Below are positions 43,288-52,371 of a DNA stretch of 61,075 bases, piece after piece. The notes beneath the pieces are model-generated. The model did no database searches, was not told the origin of the DNA, and was given only the letters and a program-made list of their open reading frames with translations. The position numbers were made by a program, and so were the translations under genes. The DNA comes from an uncultured Treponema sp. (GTDB taxonomy: Bacteria > Spirochaetota > Spirochaetia > Treponematales > Treponemataceae), in NCBI GenBank assembly GCA_949300145.1, contig CASGDA010000012.1:1-61075 (forward strand). Reading direction: 5' to 3'. Positions within the stretch are counted from its first letter, which is position 1; each line of letters begins with the position of its first letter.

Positions 43288-44607
43288 ATGCCGCAGATTA
43301 TACAACCCAGAATTTTGAAGGGCTTCCGGGACTTCCTTCCGGAACAGGAAATACCGAGAGCTGTTTTAATTGAGAAACTCACAAAAACATTCAGGAAATA
43401 CGGTTTTGTCCCCATAGATACGCCGGTTCTGGAATATTCCGAAGTGCTTTTGCGTAAAAGCGGGGGAGAAACAGAAAAGCAGGTTTTCCGTTTCAACGAC
43501 AACGGGGGAAGGGATGTGGCCCTGCGCTTTGACCTGACTGTTCCCTTCGCCCGTTTTGTGGCGGAACACAAGGATGAAATTTATTTTCCGTTCAAACGGT
43601 ATCACATAGCAAAAGTATGGAGGGGGGAAAAGCCGCAGGCCGGAAGATACAGGGAATTCATTCAATGTGACTTCGACACAGTGGGAGCGGATTCCGCCGG
43701 CAGCGATTTTGAAATCCTCAGCCTGATAAAAGCCGCCTTTGATGAAATAGGGGTTCCCGACATAACAATCAAAATCTCGCACAGGGGGATTTTCAACAGG
43801 TTTCTGGAGAAACTTTCCCTGTCGGATAAAAGCGAGGAAATCCTCAGGCTTACCGATAAATCCCTGAAAATAAGCGGGGAAGAGCTTTCATCCCAAATGG
43901 AGGAGCTTACAAATTCAAAGCAAAAAGCCGAAGCCGTCCTCGACTATATCGGTTCAGCACGGTCCGCTTCCCCAGGGGATTTTGAAAAAGTCCTCGCAAA
44001 AATAGAGGAAGCGGCGGGGGGCCCCGCGGAGGATACGGAACGGTTGAGGGAGATTTACAGCTGTATTAAAGCCGAGGGCATCGGGGATTATTTTGTCCTT
44101 GACCCTTCAATCGCACGGGGACTTGATTATTATACAGGTATAGTTTACGAGACGTTCCTGAACGAGCTTCCTTCCATAGGTTCCGTTTGTTCAGGAGGCC
44201 GCTATGACAACCTTACAGGTTTGTACATGAAAGGCGAAATTTCCGGGGTCGGTGCATCCATAGGACTGGACCGCCTTATTGCCGGCTTGGAACAAACCGG
44301 CAGGAAACAGGAACAGCCGGGATTCACGGAAGCGGTTGTGTTCTGGACCGAAGACAGCACAACCGCTGAAAGATACAGGGCGGCGGATATACTCCGGAAA
44401 AACAACATATGCTGCGAGGTTTTCCCGGAACAAAAAAAGCAGGGATTCCAGTATACGTGGGCTGAAAAAAAGGGAATCCAGTGGGGACTGTTTTCCACCG
44501 GTGACTCAAAATGCACTTTGAAAAATCTGGCAACCAGAGAAACCCATGAAAACATTTCTCTGAACGAAGCCGCTGAAATCATCAACGGACAAAAATCCTG
44601 TCAATGA
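43288..44607 (+). CDS. hisS: Histidyl-tRNA synthetase
   Basis: 439 residues. Class II motifs: FRKYGFVPIDTPVLEYSEVL and RFDLTVPFARFVA (motif 1-2 region), RYHIAKVWRGEKPQAGRYREF (motif 2), the histidine-A loop LDYYTGIVYE, and SGGRYDNL with GIGxSIGLDRL (motif 3), then the anticodon-binding domain. It charges tRNA-His. An in-frame extension to 43210 overlaps coaX and lacks a ribosome site, so ATG 43288 is chosen. It converges with the NtrC-like gene. Confidence 0.94.
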   Translation: MPQIIQPRILKGFRDFLPEQEIPRAVLIEKLTKTFRKYGFVPIDTPVLEYSEVLLRKSGGETEKQVFRFNDNGGRDVALRFDLTVPFARFVAEHKDEIYFPFKRYHIAKVWRGEKPQAGRYREFIQCDFDTVGADSAGSDFEILSLIKAAFDEIGVPDITIKISHRGIFNRFLEKLSLSDKSEEILRLTDKSLKISGEELSSQMEELTNSKQKAEAVLDYIGSARSASPGDFEKVLAKIEEAAGGPAEDTERLREIYSCIKAEGIGDYFVLDPSIARGLDYYTGIVYETFLNELPSIGSVCSGGRYDNLTGLYMKGEISGVGASIGLDRLIAGLEQTGRKQEQPGFTEAVVFWTEDSTTAERYRAADILRKNNICCEVFPEQKKQGFQYTWAEKKGIQWGLFSTGDSKCTLKNLATRETHENISLNEAAEIINGQKSCQ

Positions 44608-44610
44608 TTT

Positions 44611-45978
44611 TTACACGGCGTCCGTATCGTCTCCCGCAACACCGTACTCGTTGAGCTTACGGTGCAGGGTTTTCCGCCCTATTCCCAGCATATCGGCGGT
44701 TTTGGACTTATTCCCGTTATTAGCGGCCAGCGTCTGGAGAATGATTTCTTTTTCCGCCTCGGATACAGTCGTTCCCAACGGGATTTTTATACACTGGCCT
44801 TCGTGTCCGGGCATAATTCCCGGGGGAAGATCTTCAGCGGTGATTACGTTTTTTTCAGCCATTACAACGGCGCTTTCAATGCAGTTTCTGAGCTGTCTCA
44901 CATTTCCGGGCCAATCATAGGAATACAGGATATTCCTGGCCTTCAAGTCCACCCCTTCTATTTTTTTCTGGTTTTCATTCGAGAACTCTTTTATAAATGA
45001 CGCCACCATCATGGGAATATCATCTTTACGCTCCCGCAGCGGAGGTACATGTATGCGCACTACATTAAGTCTGTAAAACAAGTCTTCGCGGAACCTTCCC
45101 TCCTCAACCTCTTTCTCCAGATCCCTGTTCGTCGCCGCGATAATCCTGACATCCACTTCTATTGTTTCTTCACCGCCGACACGCTCAAATTTTTTCTCCT
45201 GCAGCACCCTCAGAATCTTTATCTGCACCTGCTGGTTGATTTCCCCGATTTCATCCAGAAAAATTGAACCGCCGTCAGCCAATTCAAAGCGCCCGCGCTT
45301 CCGGCCCACAGCGCCTGTGAAAGAACCCTTTTCATGACCGAAAAGCTCGCTCTCCAAAAGCGATTCCGCCAGAGAAGCGCAGTGAACTTTCACAAAAGGC
45401 CCGTCTTTGCGGGGAGAAAGATTATGGATGGCGTTGGCTATAAGCTCTTTACCTACACCACTTTCCCCTGTAATCAAAACAGAAGCCTTTGTCGGCGCGA
45501 CTTTCCTGCATACATCGAAGTTTTTCATCATGGCAGGGGATTTTCCGATAATATGCTCAAAAGTTTTTTTGCTGGCCAATTCAGCCTCAAGTTCTCTTTG
45601 CTGGAGAATCATTTCACGGCTGCGCAAAGCCCTTTTCACAAGGAGAGAAAGCCTGTCAAGATTCAAGGGTTTTGTCAGGAAATCGTAGGCTCCTGCCCGC
45701 ATCGCATCAACAGCGGTTTCCACCGAACCATGGCCTGTTAAAACTATAACCGGAACACCGGGATAATCAGCGACAACCTTGGAGAGAACCTCCTCGCCGC
45801 TCAACACCGGCATACGCAGATCTGTTATGATCAGATCAACCTCATGTGCGGCGGCATAATCCAGTCCGGCTTTTCCGTCGGAAGCTGTAGCCACATTATA
45901 TCCGTCCATTTCGAGGGCGGTCGCAAGACCTTCCCGGATATTCTGCTCGTCATCAATAACCAGAATATTGAATTTCAC
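44611..45978 (-). CDS. NtrC-family sigma54-dependent response regulator (AtoC-like)
   Basis: 455 residues. The receiver (1-115) has the phosphoacceptor D53 in LIITDLRMP and K103. The AAA+ domain has Walker A GESGVGKE (171-178), a sigma54-contact loop that reads GSFTGA (218-223) instead of GAFTGA, and Walker B IFLDEIGE. The Fis-type HTH is at 430-452 (KSKTADMLGIGRKTLHRKL). It should activate RpoN promoters on signal from the kinase just upstream (15-base gap). The targets are unknown. This kinase-regulator pair is conserved in treponemes next to holB, cvpA and murG, as far as I recall. Confidence 0.88.
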   Translation of the reverse strand: MKFNILVIDDEQNIREGLATALEMDGYNVATASDGKAGLDYAAAHEVDLIITDLRMPVLSGEEVLSKVVADYPGVPVIVLTGHGSVETAVDAMRAGAYDFLTKPLNLDRLSLLVKRALRSREMILQQRELEAELASKKTFEHIIGKSPAMMKNFDVCRKVAPTKASVLITGESGVGKELIANAIHNLSPRKDGPFVKVHCASLAESLLESELFGHEKGSFTGAVGRKRGRFELADGGSIFLDEIGEINQQVQIKILRVLQEKKFERVGGEETIEVDVRIIAATNRDLEKEVEEGRFREDLFYRLNVVRIHVPPLRERKDDIPMMVASFIKEFSNENQKKIEGVDLKARNILYSYDWPGNVRQLRNCIESAVVMAEKNVITAEDLPPGIMPGHEGQCIKIPLGTTVSEAEKEIILQTLAANNGNKSKTADMLGIGRKTLHRKLNEYGVAGDDTDAV

Positions 45979-45993
45979 ACAAGGCCTCCTTAA

Positions 45994-47181
45994 TTATTCT
46001 CCGGAAGATTTCACCGAATCGTAGGGCAGCAGTTTTTTTGCCTCACGGATAACAGGCAGGGCTATACTGAAACACACACCTTCACCCTGAAGAGAGCAAA
46101 CCTGAATGTCCCCCCTGTGTTCCTTTATTATTTTATAAGCCACAGGAAGCCCGAGCCCGGTTCCGTCAATCTTGGTGGTGTAATAAGGTTCAAAAATATG
46201 CGCCATATTTTCAGGGGAAATACCGGGCCCGTCATCCTGAATCTGGATAATAACAGCGTCATCCTTGACCCTGCTACGCATGATTATGGAACCGGATCTC
46301 CCTTCCCCTATGGCTTCCTGGGAATTCTTTATAAAATTGAGGAAGACCTGCCTGAGTTTTTCTTCATCACCGAGAATCATCGGAATTGATTCATCCAGCT
46401 CCAGGGAAAGGTTTATTTTTTTCGACTTTAATTCTTCGGATACGAAATCAGCGACATCCTTTATCACGGAATTGATTGACAGCGGCGAAGCGACGAGCTT
46501 TATCGGCCGTACCGCCGTCAGAAAATTCACAATCGTTTTATTCAGCCTGTTTATTTCCTCGGAAATTACATCCAGGGATTTTTTTACATTGTTGTCTCCG
46601 GCTAAATCAGACACCGCTATTTTTTTCTGTAAAAGCTGGACATAAATACTTATGGAAGCAAGGGGATTTTTTATTTCATGGGCGACGGAAGCGGCAAGAT
46701 TCGTAAGGCTTGCAAGGCTTTCAACACGTCTGTTTTTTATTTCCTCTTTTTTCGCCTCCGTGACATTTTGGATTGTTATTATATTCCCGCGGATTTTCTT
46801 TTCCGACACCAGAGGCATAATTGAAAAACTGAGATAAACAGACATATTCCCGTGGGTTATGCAGAAAACCCTGTCGGAGGCGTTTTCCTCATTCAATATA
46901 GTTCTTTTTATAAAATCGGATATTTCCTCGTTTTTTATATAATCCCAAACAGGCTTCTCAGACGATGTGTCGGAAAAAAAACCGGTAAAATGGTGAACAA
47001 CGGCTTTATTGTAAAGGATAAGGTTTCCAGGAACGTCACAGATAATAATCCCGGTTGACAAGGAATCCAGGGCGCCCGCGAGTATTTCATACTCTTCCTC
47101 GAAAGCGGAAAGGAATTCCCTCAGCTGCAGAAAAGTCATTTTATCGGTTTTTTTTAACGCCCGTTTTATAAAATCCCGCAA
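45994..47181 (-). CDS. PAS-domain sensor histidine kinase (NtrB/AtoS-like)
   Basis: About 395 residues. No membrane helix, so it is a cytoplasmic kinase. A PAS domain (STGIIICDVPGNLILYNKAV) precedes the H-box ASVAHEIKNPLASISIY, the N-box FLNFIKNSQEAIGEG, G1 IQDDGPGISPENM and G2 GTGLGLPVAYKIIKEH. It phosphorylates the NtrC-like regulator downstream. The start is unclear: TTG 47181 has AGGAG seven bases before it; TTG 47214 is an alternative without a good ribosome site; the first ATG is about 14 codons later. It is 52 bases after the holB stop. Confidence 0.87.
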   Translation of the reverse strand: MRDFIKRALKKTDKMTFLQLREFLSAFEEEYEILAGALDSLSTGIIICDVPGNLILYNKAVVHHFTGFFSDTSSEKPVWDYIKNEEISDFIKRTILNEENASDRVFCITHGNMSVYLSFSIMPLVSEKKIRGNIITIQNVTEAKKEEIKNRRVESLASLTNLAASVAHEIKNPLASISIYVQLLQKKIAVSDLAGDNNVKKSLDVISEEINRLNKTIVNFLTAVRPIKLVASPLSINSVIKDVADFVSEELKSKKINLSLELDESIPMILGDEEKLRQVFLNFIKNSQEAIGEGRSGSIIMRSRVKDDAVIIQIQDDGPGISPENMAHIFEPYYTTKIDGTGLGLPVAYKIIKEHRGDIQVCSLQGEGVCFSIALPVIREAKKLLPYDSVKSSGE

Positions 47182-47233
47182 GATTTTCTCCTCAGGTACT
47201 TTATCAGCCGGCAATCATAAAACTGCCGGTCTC

Positions 47234-48514
47234 TTATTTCAAACATGAACGCAATTCATATTCCAACCGGGAAAGGGAAGCGGCGGGAGTCAAATTAAAA
47301 ACAGAGGTCGCATCATAAGCTTTTCTGATTGCAGCAATCCATTTACGGCAAAGTTCTGTTTCCAAAGGGGTTAAAGAAGGCTCCCTCAAGGCTTTCCTTA
47401 TCAAATCCATTATACATGATAAAAACATTTTCCATACCGCATCCGGCTTAAATTTATTCATCAGGGAAGATATTTCCTGAACGGAAATTTCCTGCAGGGA
47501 TTCCCCCGCGGAAACAACCGGATCCAGGGACGGAAAAATCATATTCCTGCGTCCGGGGTTCTGGCTTTCCCCTGAATTCCGCAGAACAGAGAAAAGGAAA
47601 CGCCTGGCACACAAAAGTGATTCGGCAGGATTTACAGGAAGAAACTTATCCATAAACGCGGACAGACTCTCACCAGGCTCCGGAATTGTTTTAAAAACAC
47701 GCCGGATAATTTCCTCTTCAGAGGAAGGGGATCTCTGCACAAAAGGATAATTCCTGACACGGGAGAGAATGGTCGGAATAACCGCTCCCCTTTTAACCGC
47801 GGTTAAAACGAAACGGACATTTTCAGGAGGTTCTTCCAGAATCTTCAAAAACGCATTGCGGGAAGCATCCTGCATGGTCTCCACATTCTCGACTATCAAC
47901 ACCTTCACTTTTCCGGCAGGCTTTACGCGGAGCCATGAGGAAACATTACGCACATAACTTACGGGAACAGCTGAATACAAAAAATTATCCTCAAGCTTTA
48001 CCGCCGCATCCACGATGGAATCCGTAAGTTTTTCAAGGGCCTCTCTTTCAGGAAGAGGATAGGAAGGGGATATTTCTTCCAGAGCATCATTCAGGGATGC
48101 AAGAAGCGGGGAAGCTTTTGAAAAACGTCCGTCATCGGCATCAGCAAAAACAGGATGGAATCTCAAAGTCAACTTGCGGACCGAACGGATGAAAAGATAA
48201 CGGGAAGCGATGCCGGGGGAATCGGTTGAGAGAAAAGCGGATGCGGCCGCCTTTATTTCCAGCACACAGGAACGGGCGCCCATTATCAGGGTATCAACGG
48301 AATTCAATTCCCTGTGTTTCAGACAGGAGGCACAGGTACATACCCAACCCCCCGTTCCTTCTTCACAAGAAAGGATGCGGGCAAGTTCAAGGGCGGCGGT
48401 AAGTTTTCCGGAATACGCCGGCCCGGAAAACAAAATGGAAGGAGGAAGCCGGTTGGCTTTGATGTCGGAAATCAAAGTACCAGCGGAAGGCTGGGCAATA
48501 AGGTTCTCAAACAT
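47234..48514 (-). CDS. holB: DNA polymerase III clamp-loader subunit (delta'-like)
   Basis: 426 residues, AAA+ clamp-loader type. Walker A GPAYSGKLT (31-39); a zinc module C50-x8-C59-x-C61-x2-C64 (the family norm is Cx8Cx2Cx2C); the NAFLKILEEPPENVRFVLTA block; and ILSRVRNY in place of the SRC motif. It helps load the beta clamp. It is longer than E. coli delta' with a divergent C-terminal half. It is 22 bases downstream of cvpA. Confidence 0.8.
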   Translation of the reverse strand: MFENLIAQPSAGTLISDIKANRLPPSILFSGPAYSGKLTAALELARILSCEEGTGGWVCTCASCLKHRELNSVDTLIMGARSCVLEIKAAASAFLSTDSPGIASRYLFIRSVRKLTLRFHPVFADADDGRFSKASPLLASLNDALEEISPSYPLPEREALEKLTDSIVDAAVKLEDNFLYSAVPVSYVRNVSSWLRVKPAGKVKVLIVENVETMQDASRNAFLKILEEPPENVRFVLTAVKRGAVIPTILSRVRNYPFVQRSPSSEEEIIRRVFKTIPEPGESLSAFMDKFLPVNPAESLLCARRFLFSVLRNSGESQNPGRRNMIFPSLDPVVSAGESLQEISVQEISSLMNKFKPDAVWKMFLSCIMDLIRKALREPSLTPLETELCRKWIAAIRKAYDATSVFNLTPAASLSRLEYELRSCLK

Positions 48515-48536
48515 AAATCAATACAAACCTTCCGTT

Positions 48537-49025
48537 TTATAAAAAATTCTGCAGAACATCTGGAGTCCTCATTGTAAAAGGTTTAAAGACAGCCGCGAAA
48601 AAACTGTCGGAAAGCAAAAAAGAAACATCAAAAAAAGGCTGCAAAGTCAGGACAACAATTATGACCGCACAGAACAAAAGTCCTTCTCCAACTCCGAGAA
48701 AAAATCCCAGAGCCCTGTCAAAATTACGCATGGACTCATTTTCAAAAGCCCTGTTCACAATACGCTGTATAATTTTTATCACGAAATACACAGCGATGAA
48801 AATCAACAGGAAAGAAATAATCCCGGACAGGGGATTCGCATCCGTAACTTTCTCCACAAAAGGCGAAAGAGACCTGAAAAAAAGAACCGCGGCGATTCCC
48901 CCTCCTATAACAGCGGTTTTAGAAAAGAATTCATCGACAAAACCTTTGATGGTGCAGCGCACTATGAAAAATAAAATGACAACAAGCAGGAAGATATCGA
49001 AATTAGAAAATGAAAAAGTCGCCAT
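48537..49025 (-). CDS. cvpA: CvpA-family membrane protein
   Basis: 162 residues, four membrane helices (LLVVILFFIVRCTIKGFVDE, FISFLLIFIAVYFVIKI and others). The order GFVDEFF then LDRALGFFLGVGEG (here FDRALGFFLG) is the CvpA pattern. The role is poorly known (cell-envelope or colicin-related). The ATG overlaps the murG stop by one base (TAATG). Confidence 0.85.
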   Translation of the reverse strand: MATFSFSNFDIFLLVVILFFIVRCTIKGFVDEFFSKTAVIGGGIAAVLFFRSLSPFVEKVTDANPLSGIISFLLIFIAVYFVIKIIQRIVNRAFENESMRNFDRALGFFLGVGEGLLFCAVIIVVLTLQPFFDVSFLLSDSFFAAVFKPFTMRTPDVLQNFL

Positions 49026-50173
49026 TACTTTTTCCCTTCCGCAATATCCATAAGGATCCCGGCGATTTTTTCCGAACTGCGCATACCGCCGCAGGCAGCA
49101 GGTCCTCCCGCATCAGAAGCCGCCGCCGACATAGAATTAAACACATCCATACCGCCGTTTCCGGGGAGAATTGTCTCCACCGCCTCCTTCAGTTTTTCAG
49201 GAGTAACATTTTCCCCGGAAAGCACCAGCGCGGCGCCGCGCTTCTCAAACCAGGCGGCGTTTTCAAGCTGATCCCCGCGGGAAGAGCCCTTCTCAAGGGG
49301 AACAAGAATCATCGGCTTTCCGGCGGCGGCACATTCCCAGACAGCGCCGGCTCCCGAACGTGAAACAACAATTGTGGCGGCGACGAGAACATCCGCCATT
49401 TCCCTGGAAATAAAATCAACAGGAAAATATCTCTTTCCGGATTTCAAATAATCAGCCTTACCCGGATTTTCCCGCTGAAGCTTTGGAATTTTTCCTCCTG
49501 TTTGATGCACGACGACAAACCTGCCGCATAAATCCTCAAGGCAGGAATAAACAAGCTCATTCAGGCTCTCAGCGCCGGAACTTCCACCCAGAACGAGAAG
49601 GACAGGATCAGAGGAATCAATCCCGATAAACGCCCTGCCCTTTTCCCCGGAAGCGGAAAAAAAACCGTCACGGACAGGATTTCCGGTTACCATGCACCTG
49701 GCTTTCACCCCTTCAGGAAAAAATCCGGCGGTTTCACTGTATGAAAGAAGAATTCTGGAAGCGACGCGAGTATTGAGCTTTGTCGCCAACCCGGGTGAAA
49801 AATCACATTCATGGGTGACCACGGGAATACCCAGAACTCTGGCGGCGAAGCACGGGGGAACGCTCACAAATCCGCCTTTTGAAAAAAGCACATCGGGTTT
49901 TAATTTTTTCAAAAGACCCAGCGAAGAAAAAAAGCCCGCCGCAATTTTAAAAATGTCAACAACATTCTGAAAACTGAAATACCTCCGCAATTTTCCGGAG
50001 GGAACACTGTAAAATTTTATTCCGGCGGTTTCAACGATTTCCCTGTCCCTTCCTCCCGGCGAGCCTATCCAGGAAACGGCGGCAAGATTTTTTTTAATAA
50101 GAACCTCGGCAACGGCTATGCCGGGAAAAATATGTCCTCCGGTCCCTCCACCGGTAAAAACCATGTTTTTCAT
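49025..50173 (-). CDS. murG: UDP-GlcNAc:lipid-I transferase MurG
   Basis: 382 residues, GT28. MVFTGGGTGGHIFPGIAVAE is the first glycine-rich loop; GSPGGRDREIV, SKGGFVSVPP (G-loop), ILVLGGSSGAESLN and the UDP-GlcNAc-binding SRSGAGAVWECAAAGKPMILVP are present. It makes lipid II on the inner membrane face. A C-terminal extension of about 20 residues is alanine/glycine-rich. It opens the murG-cvpA-holB-kinase-regulator series. Confidence 0.94.
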   Translation of the reverse strand: MKNMVFTGGGTGGHIFPGIAVAEVLIKKNLAAVSWIGSPGGRDREIVETAGIKFYSVPSGKLRRYFSFQNVVDIFKIAAGFFSSLGLLKKLKPDVLFSKGGFVSVPPCFAARVLGIPVVTHECDFSPGLATKLNTRVASRILLSYSETAGFFPEGVKARCMVTGNPVRDGFFSASGEKGRAFIGIDSSDPVLLVLGGSSGAESLNELVYSCLEDLCGRFVVVHQTGGKIPKLQRENPGKADYLKSGKRYFPVDFISREMADVLVAATIVVSRSGAGAVWECAAAGKPMILVPLEKGSSRGDQLENAAWFEKRGAALVLSGENVTPEKLKEAVETILPGNGGMDVFNSMSAAASDAGGPAACGGMRSSEKIAGILMDIAEGKK

Positions 50174-50235
50174 GGCGTTATTCTACCATGTTTGGAAGGA
50201 ACTTGAAAAGTCGGCGGAAACGGCGGAAGCAAAGG

Positions 50236-51138
50236 CTAAACATTGAATAAGCGGCAGAGCTCATCGTTATGGAAAAGTTTCGCATAACCAGCCGCGGACA
50301 TTCCCAAAGCATCAGGAATTGAAGGATCCGCATTGTATTTCATGAGCAGACGGCATGTTCCCACATCTCCCCGGCCGGCGGCGATACAGACAGCAGTCTG
50401 GGAATCCATTCCCTTCACATTTGGATCCGCACCGTTCTCAAGAAGGAATTCAGCGATATCCGGTCTTTTTGTATGAACCGCGTCCATAAGAGGGGAATAA
50501 CCCCGGTCTCCGGAAACGGCATTTATATCGGCGCCGGCTTTAAGAAGGATTTCAACCACTTCCAGGCTTCCACCCCTAACAGCAAGGGTAAGGACGGAAT
50601 TCCCGCGCATATCACGCATATTCACATCGAAACCGGCTTGAAGGAAAAGGGTTGTCTCGCAGGAATTGCCGTCCTCAACGCATTTGAAAAAATTCTCGGC
50701 AAAACAGGACACGCCCATGGACAGCAGCTTTGTTTTCGCCGCCGACATATCCTCCTCTTTCTTCAGTCTTTCAGTTTCAGTTCTTAAAAAAGATGAAAAA
50801 TCTCCTGCGTCCACAAAAGTAGCCGAAGACCTGAACTGCTCCGGAACGGAAAGCTGGATCCCGGCGTTTATGACAACGGCACGCAGATTCCTTCCGAGGC
50901 AATAACCGGAAAAAAATATGAAAACACACAGTTGTTCCAGACCGCAGGAATTTTCGGAAAAAATAAAAACCAAGTGGGACGTATCTTCCGGAAACGGCAG
51001 GAACTCTTCCTGGATTGTCTTTTTCGTCTCCGGCGATATTTTTTTCAGAGTATAAAGACAGGAGGCGCTGTCCAATTCATTGCAAACAGCCTCGAGGGAA
51101 GCTTCACATTCAGAAGTATAAAAAACTACGGCTTTCAA
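50236..51138 (-). CDS. Ankyrin-repeat protein
   Basis: 300 residues. The first 130 residues (AVVFYTSECEASLEAVC, HLVFIFSENSCGLEQL) look like an alpha/beta Rossmann-type domain I cannot name, followed by a short helical linker and four to five ankyrin repeats (GNSVLTLAVRGGSLEVVEIL, GYSPLMDAVHTKRPDIAEFL, TAVCIAAGRGDVGTCRLLM). It has no signal peptide, so it is probably a cytoplasmic interaction protein. It lies downstream of tRNA-Phe, separated by the tRNA terminator. Confidence 0.78.
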   Translation of the reverse strand: MKAVVFYTSECEASLEAVCNELDSASCLYTLKKISPETKKTIQEEFLPFPEDTSHLVFIFSENSCGLEQLCVFIFFSGYCLGRNLRAVVINAGIQLSVPEQFRSSATFVDAGDFSSFLRTETERLKKEEDMSAAKTKLLSMGVSCFAENFFKCVEDGNSCETTLFLQAGFDVNMRDMRGNSVLTLAVRGGSLEVVEILLKAGADINAVSGDRGYSPLMDAVHTKRPDIAEFLLENGADPNVKGMDSQTAVCIAAGRGDVGTCRLLMKYNADPSIPDALGMSAAGYAKLFHNDELCRLFNV

Positions 51139-51185
51139 AGCAAACTACCGGGCACATCCGGAAAAGCTGCATACTCCGGATACAA

Positions 51186-51215
51186 ATAAAAAGGGAATCC
51201 ATGAACCGGATTCCC
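51186..51215 (-). terminator. Terminator of tRNA-Phe
   Basis: The minus strand GGGAATCC and GGATTCCC pair around a seven-base loop and run into TTTTTATTTG, directly after the tRNA. Confidence 0.85.
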
Positions 51216-51219
51216 GTAG

Positions 51220-51292
51220 TGCCGTCGGACAGAATCGAACTGTCGACACAAGGATTTTCAGTCCTTTGCTCTACCAACTGAGCTACAACGGC
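51220..51292 (-). tRNA. tRNA-Phe (GAA)
   Basis: 73 bases fold as a full cloverleaf: acceptor GCCGTTG/CGACGGC, D-arm TAGCTCAGTTGGTAGAGCA, anticodon loop CTGAAAA with GAA, and T-arm GTTCGATTC. The discriminator base is A. The CCA end is not encoded (the next bases are CTA), so CCA must be added by the nucleotidyltransferase. Confidence 0.97.
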
Positions 51293-51304
51293 TGAAGCTC
51301 GTTT

Positions 51305-51333
51305 AATATATCTTTCCGGGGAAAAAATGTCAA
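51305..51333 (-). promoter_or_regulatory. Strong promoter of tRNA-Phe
   Basis: On the minus strand a perfect TTGACA, 17-base spacer and TATATT end 12 bases before the tRNA. Confidence 0.85.
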
Positions 51334-51347
51334 TACCTTGATAAATA

Positions 51348-51375
51348 TTGTAATTTAAAAAATAATTGTTATACT
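51348..51375 (+). promoter_or_regulatory. Promoter of the outer-membrane-type gene
   Basis: TTGTAA, 16 bases, TATACT lie 29 bases upstream of the ATG at 51405, before an AGGAGGAGA ribosome site. Confidence 0.55.
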
Positions 51376-51404
51376 AGAGTTATCAAGACAGGAGGAGAGT
51401 CAGT

Positions 51405-52310
51405 ATGAAAAAATTATTTCTTATAATTTTAACAGCGGGTTTACTTTTCACGGTTCATGCCCAGACAAGTCCATCTGATTTAAAATCAAAATTCACGGGG
51501 AATCTTGAGGATTTCCTCGGCGATATAAACAAAAACCTTCCGGACAGCGCGGTATCCGGCGGCACATGGTCGGACGCTTATATCGGACAGCTCATAGGGC
51601 TTCCGCCTCATTTCGGCATAGGGCTTTCCTGCGGTTTCTCACGCTTTCCCATAGATGGTCTTATGGATGCGGCGGAACAGGTCGGAGCATCACTGGATAC
51701 AGCGGACTGGCTCGGAGGCGACAGCATTCCGATTATCAATCCTGCGATTGAACTGCGCATAGGAGGATTCGCCCTTCCGTTTGACGCAGGAATACGTTTC
51801 AGCATGTTGTCTTCAAATGATTTTTTCGGGCTTGACATAGAATACCTTTCGTTTTCAGTGGATGCCAGATACGCCATTATCGAGGAAAATCTTGTCCTCC
51901 CTGATTTAAGCGTTGGACTTGGCTGGTACCACATTTCGGGAAACATCGGTTATGAATTCAACGCATCGGATCTGGCAGATAGCGCAGGATTTACTATTCC
52001 CTCCACAGCAGACCAAACGGAGAATTTGAGCATAGACTTCAAGACAAACGTATTCGAGGCAAGGGTACAGGTTTCAAAGAGTCTGCTGATTTTCACCCCA
52101 TATTTGGGATTGACGGGTTATTACGCCATGTCTGAAAGCTCCTACGACATCGTAGATGAAAGCAAAACATTGACTGATTCCTATTTCGGTTCCAGAATTT
52201 ACGGGGGACTGTCATTCAACATCGCTTTTGTAAAACTTGATTTGTCAGGAAATTACAGCTTTACAACCGGAAACTGGGGAGGCAACCTGGGCGCAAGATT
52301 CCAGTTGTAA
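51405..52310 (+). CDS. Predicted outer-membrane beta-barrel protein
   Basis: 301 residues. A type I signal peptide (MKKLFLIILTAGLLFTVHAQ) precedes a mature domain with alternating hydrophobic strands (PAIELRIGGFALPFDAGIRF, FGLDIEYLSFSVDARY, YGGLSFNIAFVKLDLSGNYS) and ends in GARFQL, an OMP-like C-terminus. I do not recognise the family. Treponemes have several such proteins with few sequence similarities. AGGAGGAGA and its own promoter suggest good expression. It is flanked by a divergent tRNA and converges on the motility-linked operon with no clear terminator in 52311-52371. Confidence 0.78.
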   Translation: MKKLFLIILTAGLLFTVHAQTSPSDLKSKFTGNLEDFLGDINKNLPDSAVSGGTWSDAYIGQLIGLPPHFGIGLSCGFSRFPIDGLMDAAEQVGASLDTADWLGGDSIPIINPAIELRIGGFALPFDAGIRFSMLSSNDFFGLDIEYLSFSVDARYAIIEENLVLPDLSVGLGWYHISGNIGYEFNASDLADSAGFTIPSTADQTENLSIDFKTNVFEARVQVSKSLLIFTPYLGLTGYYAMSESSYDIVDESKTLTDSYFGSRIYGGLSFNIAFVKLDLSGNYSFTTGNWGGNLGARFQL

Positions 52311-52371
52311 ACGCAGCCACAGCGGATCCGGCAAACCGGAAGGGGAGCCGGACACCGCATTGGATTTCCAT

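Noticed and set aside
44607..44611. Terminator between hisS and the NtrC-like gene
   Set aside because: The stops are three bases apart and no hairpin with a T-run is seen.
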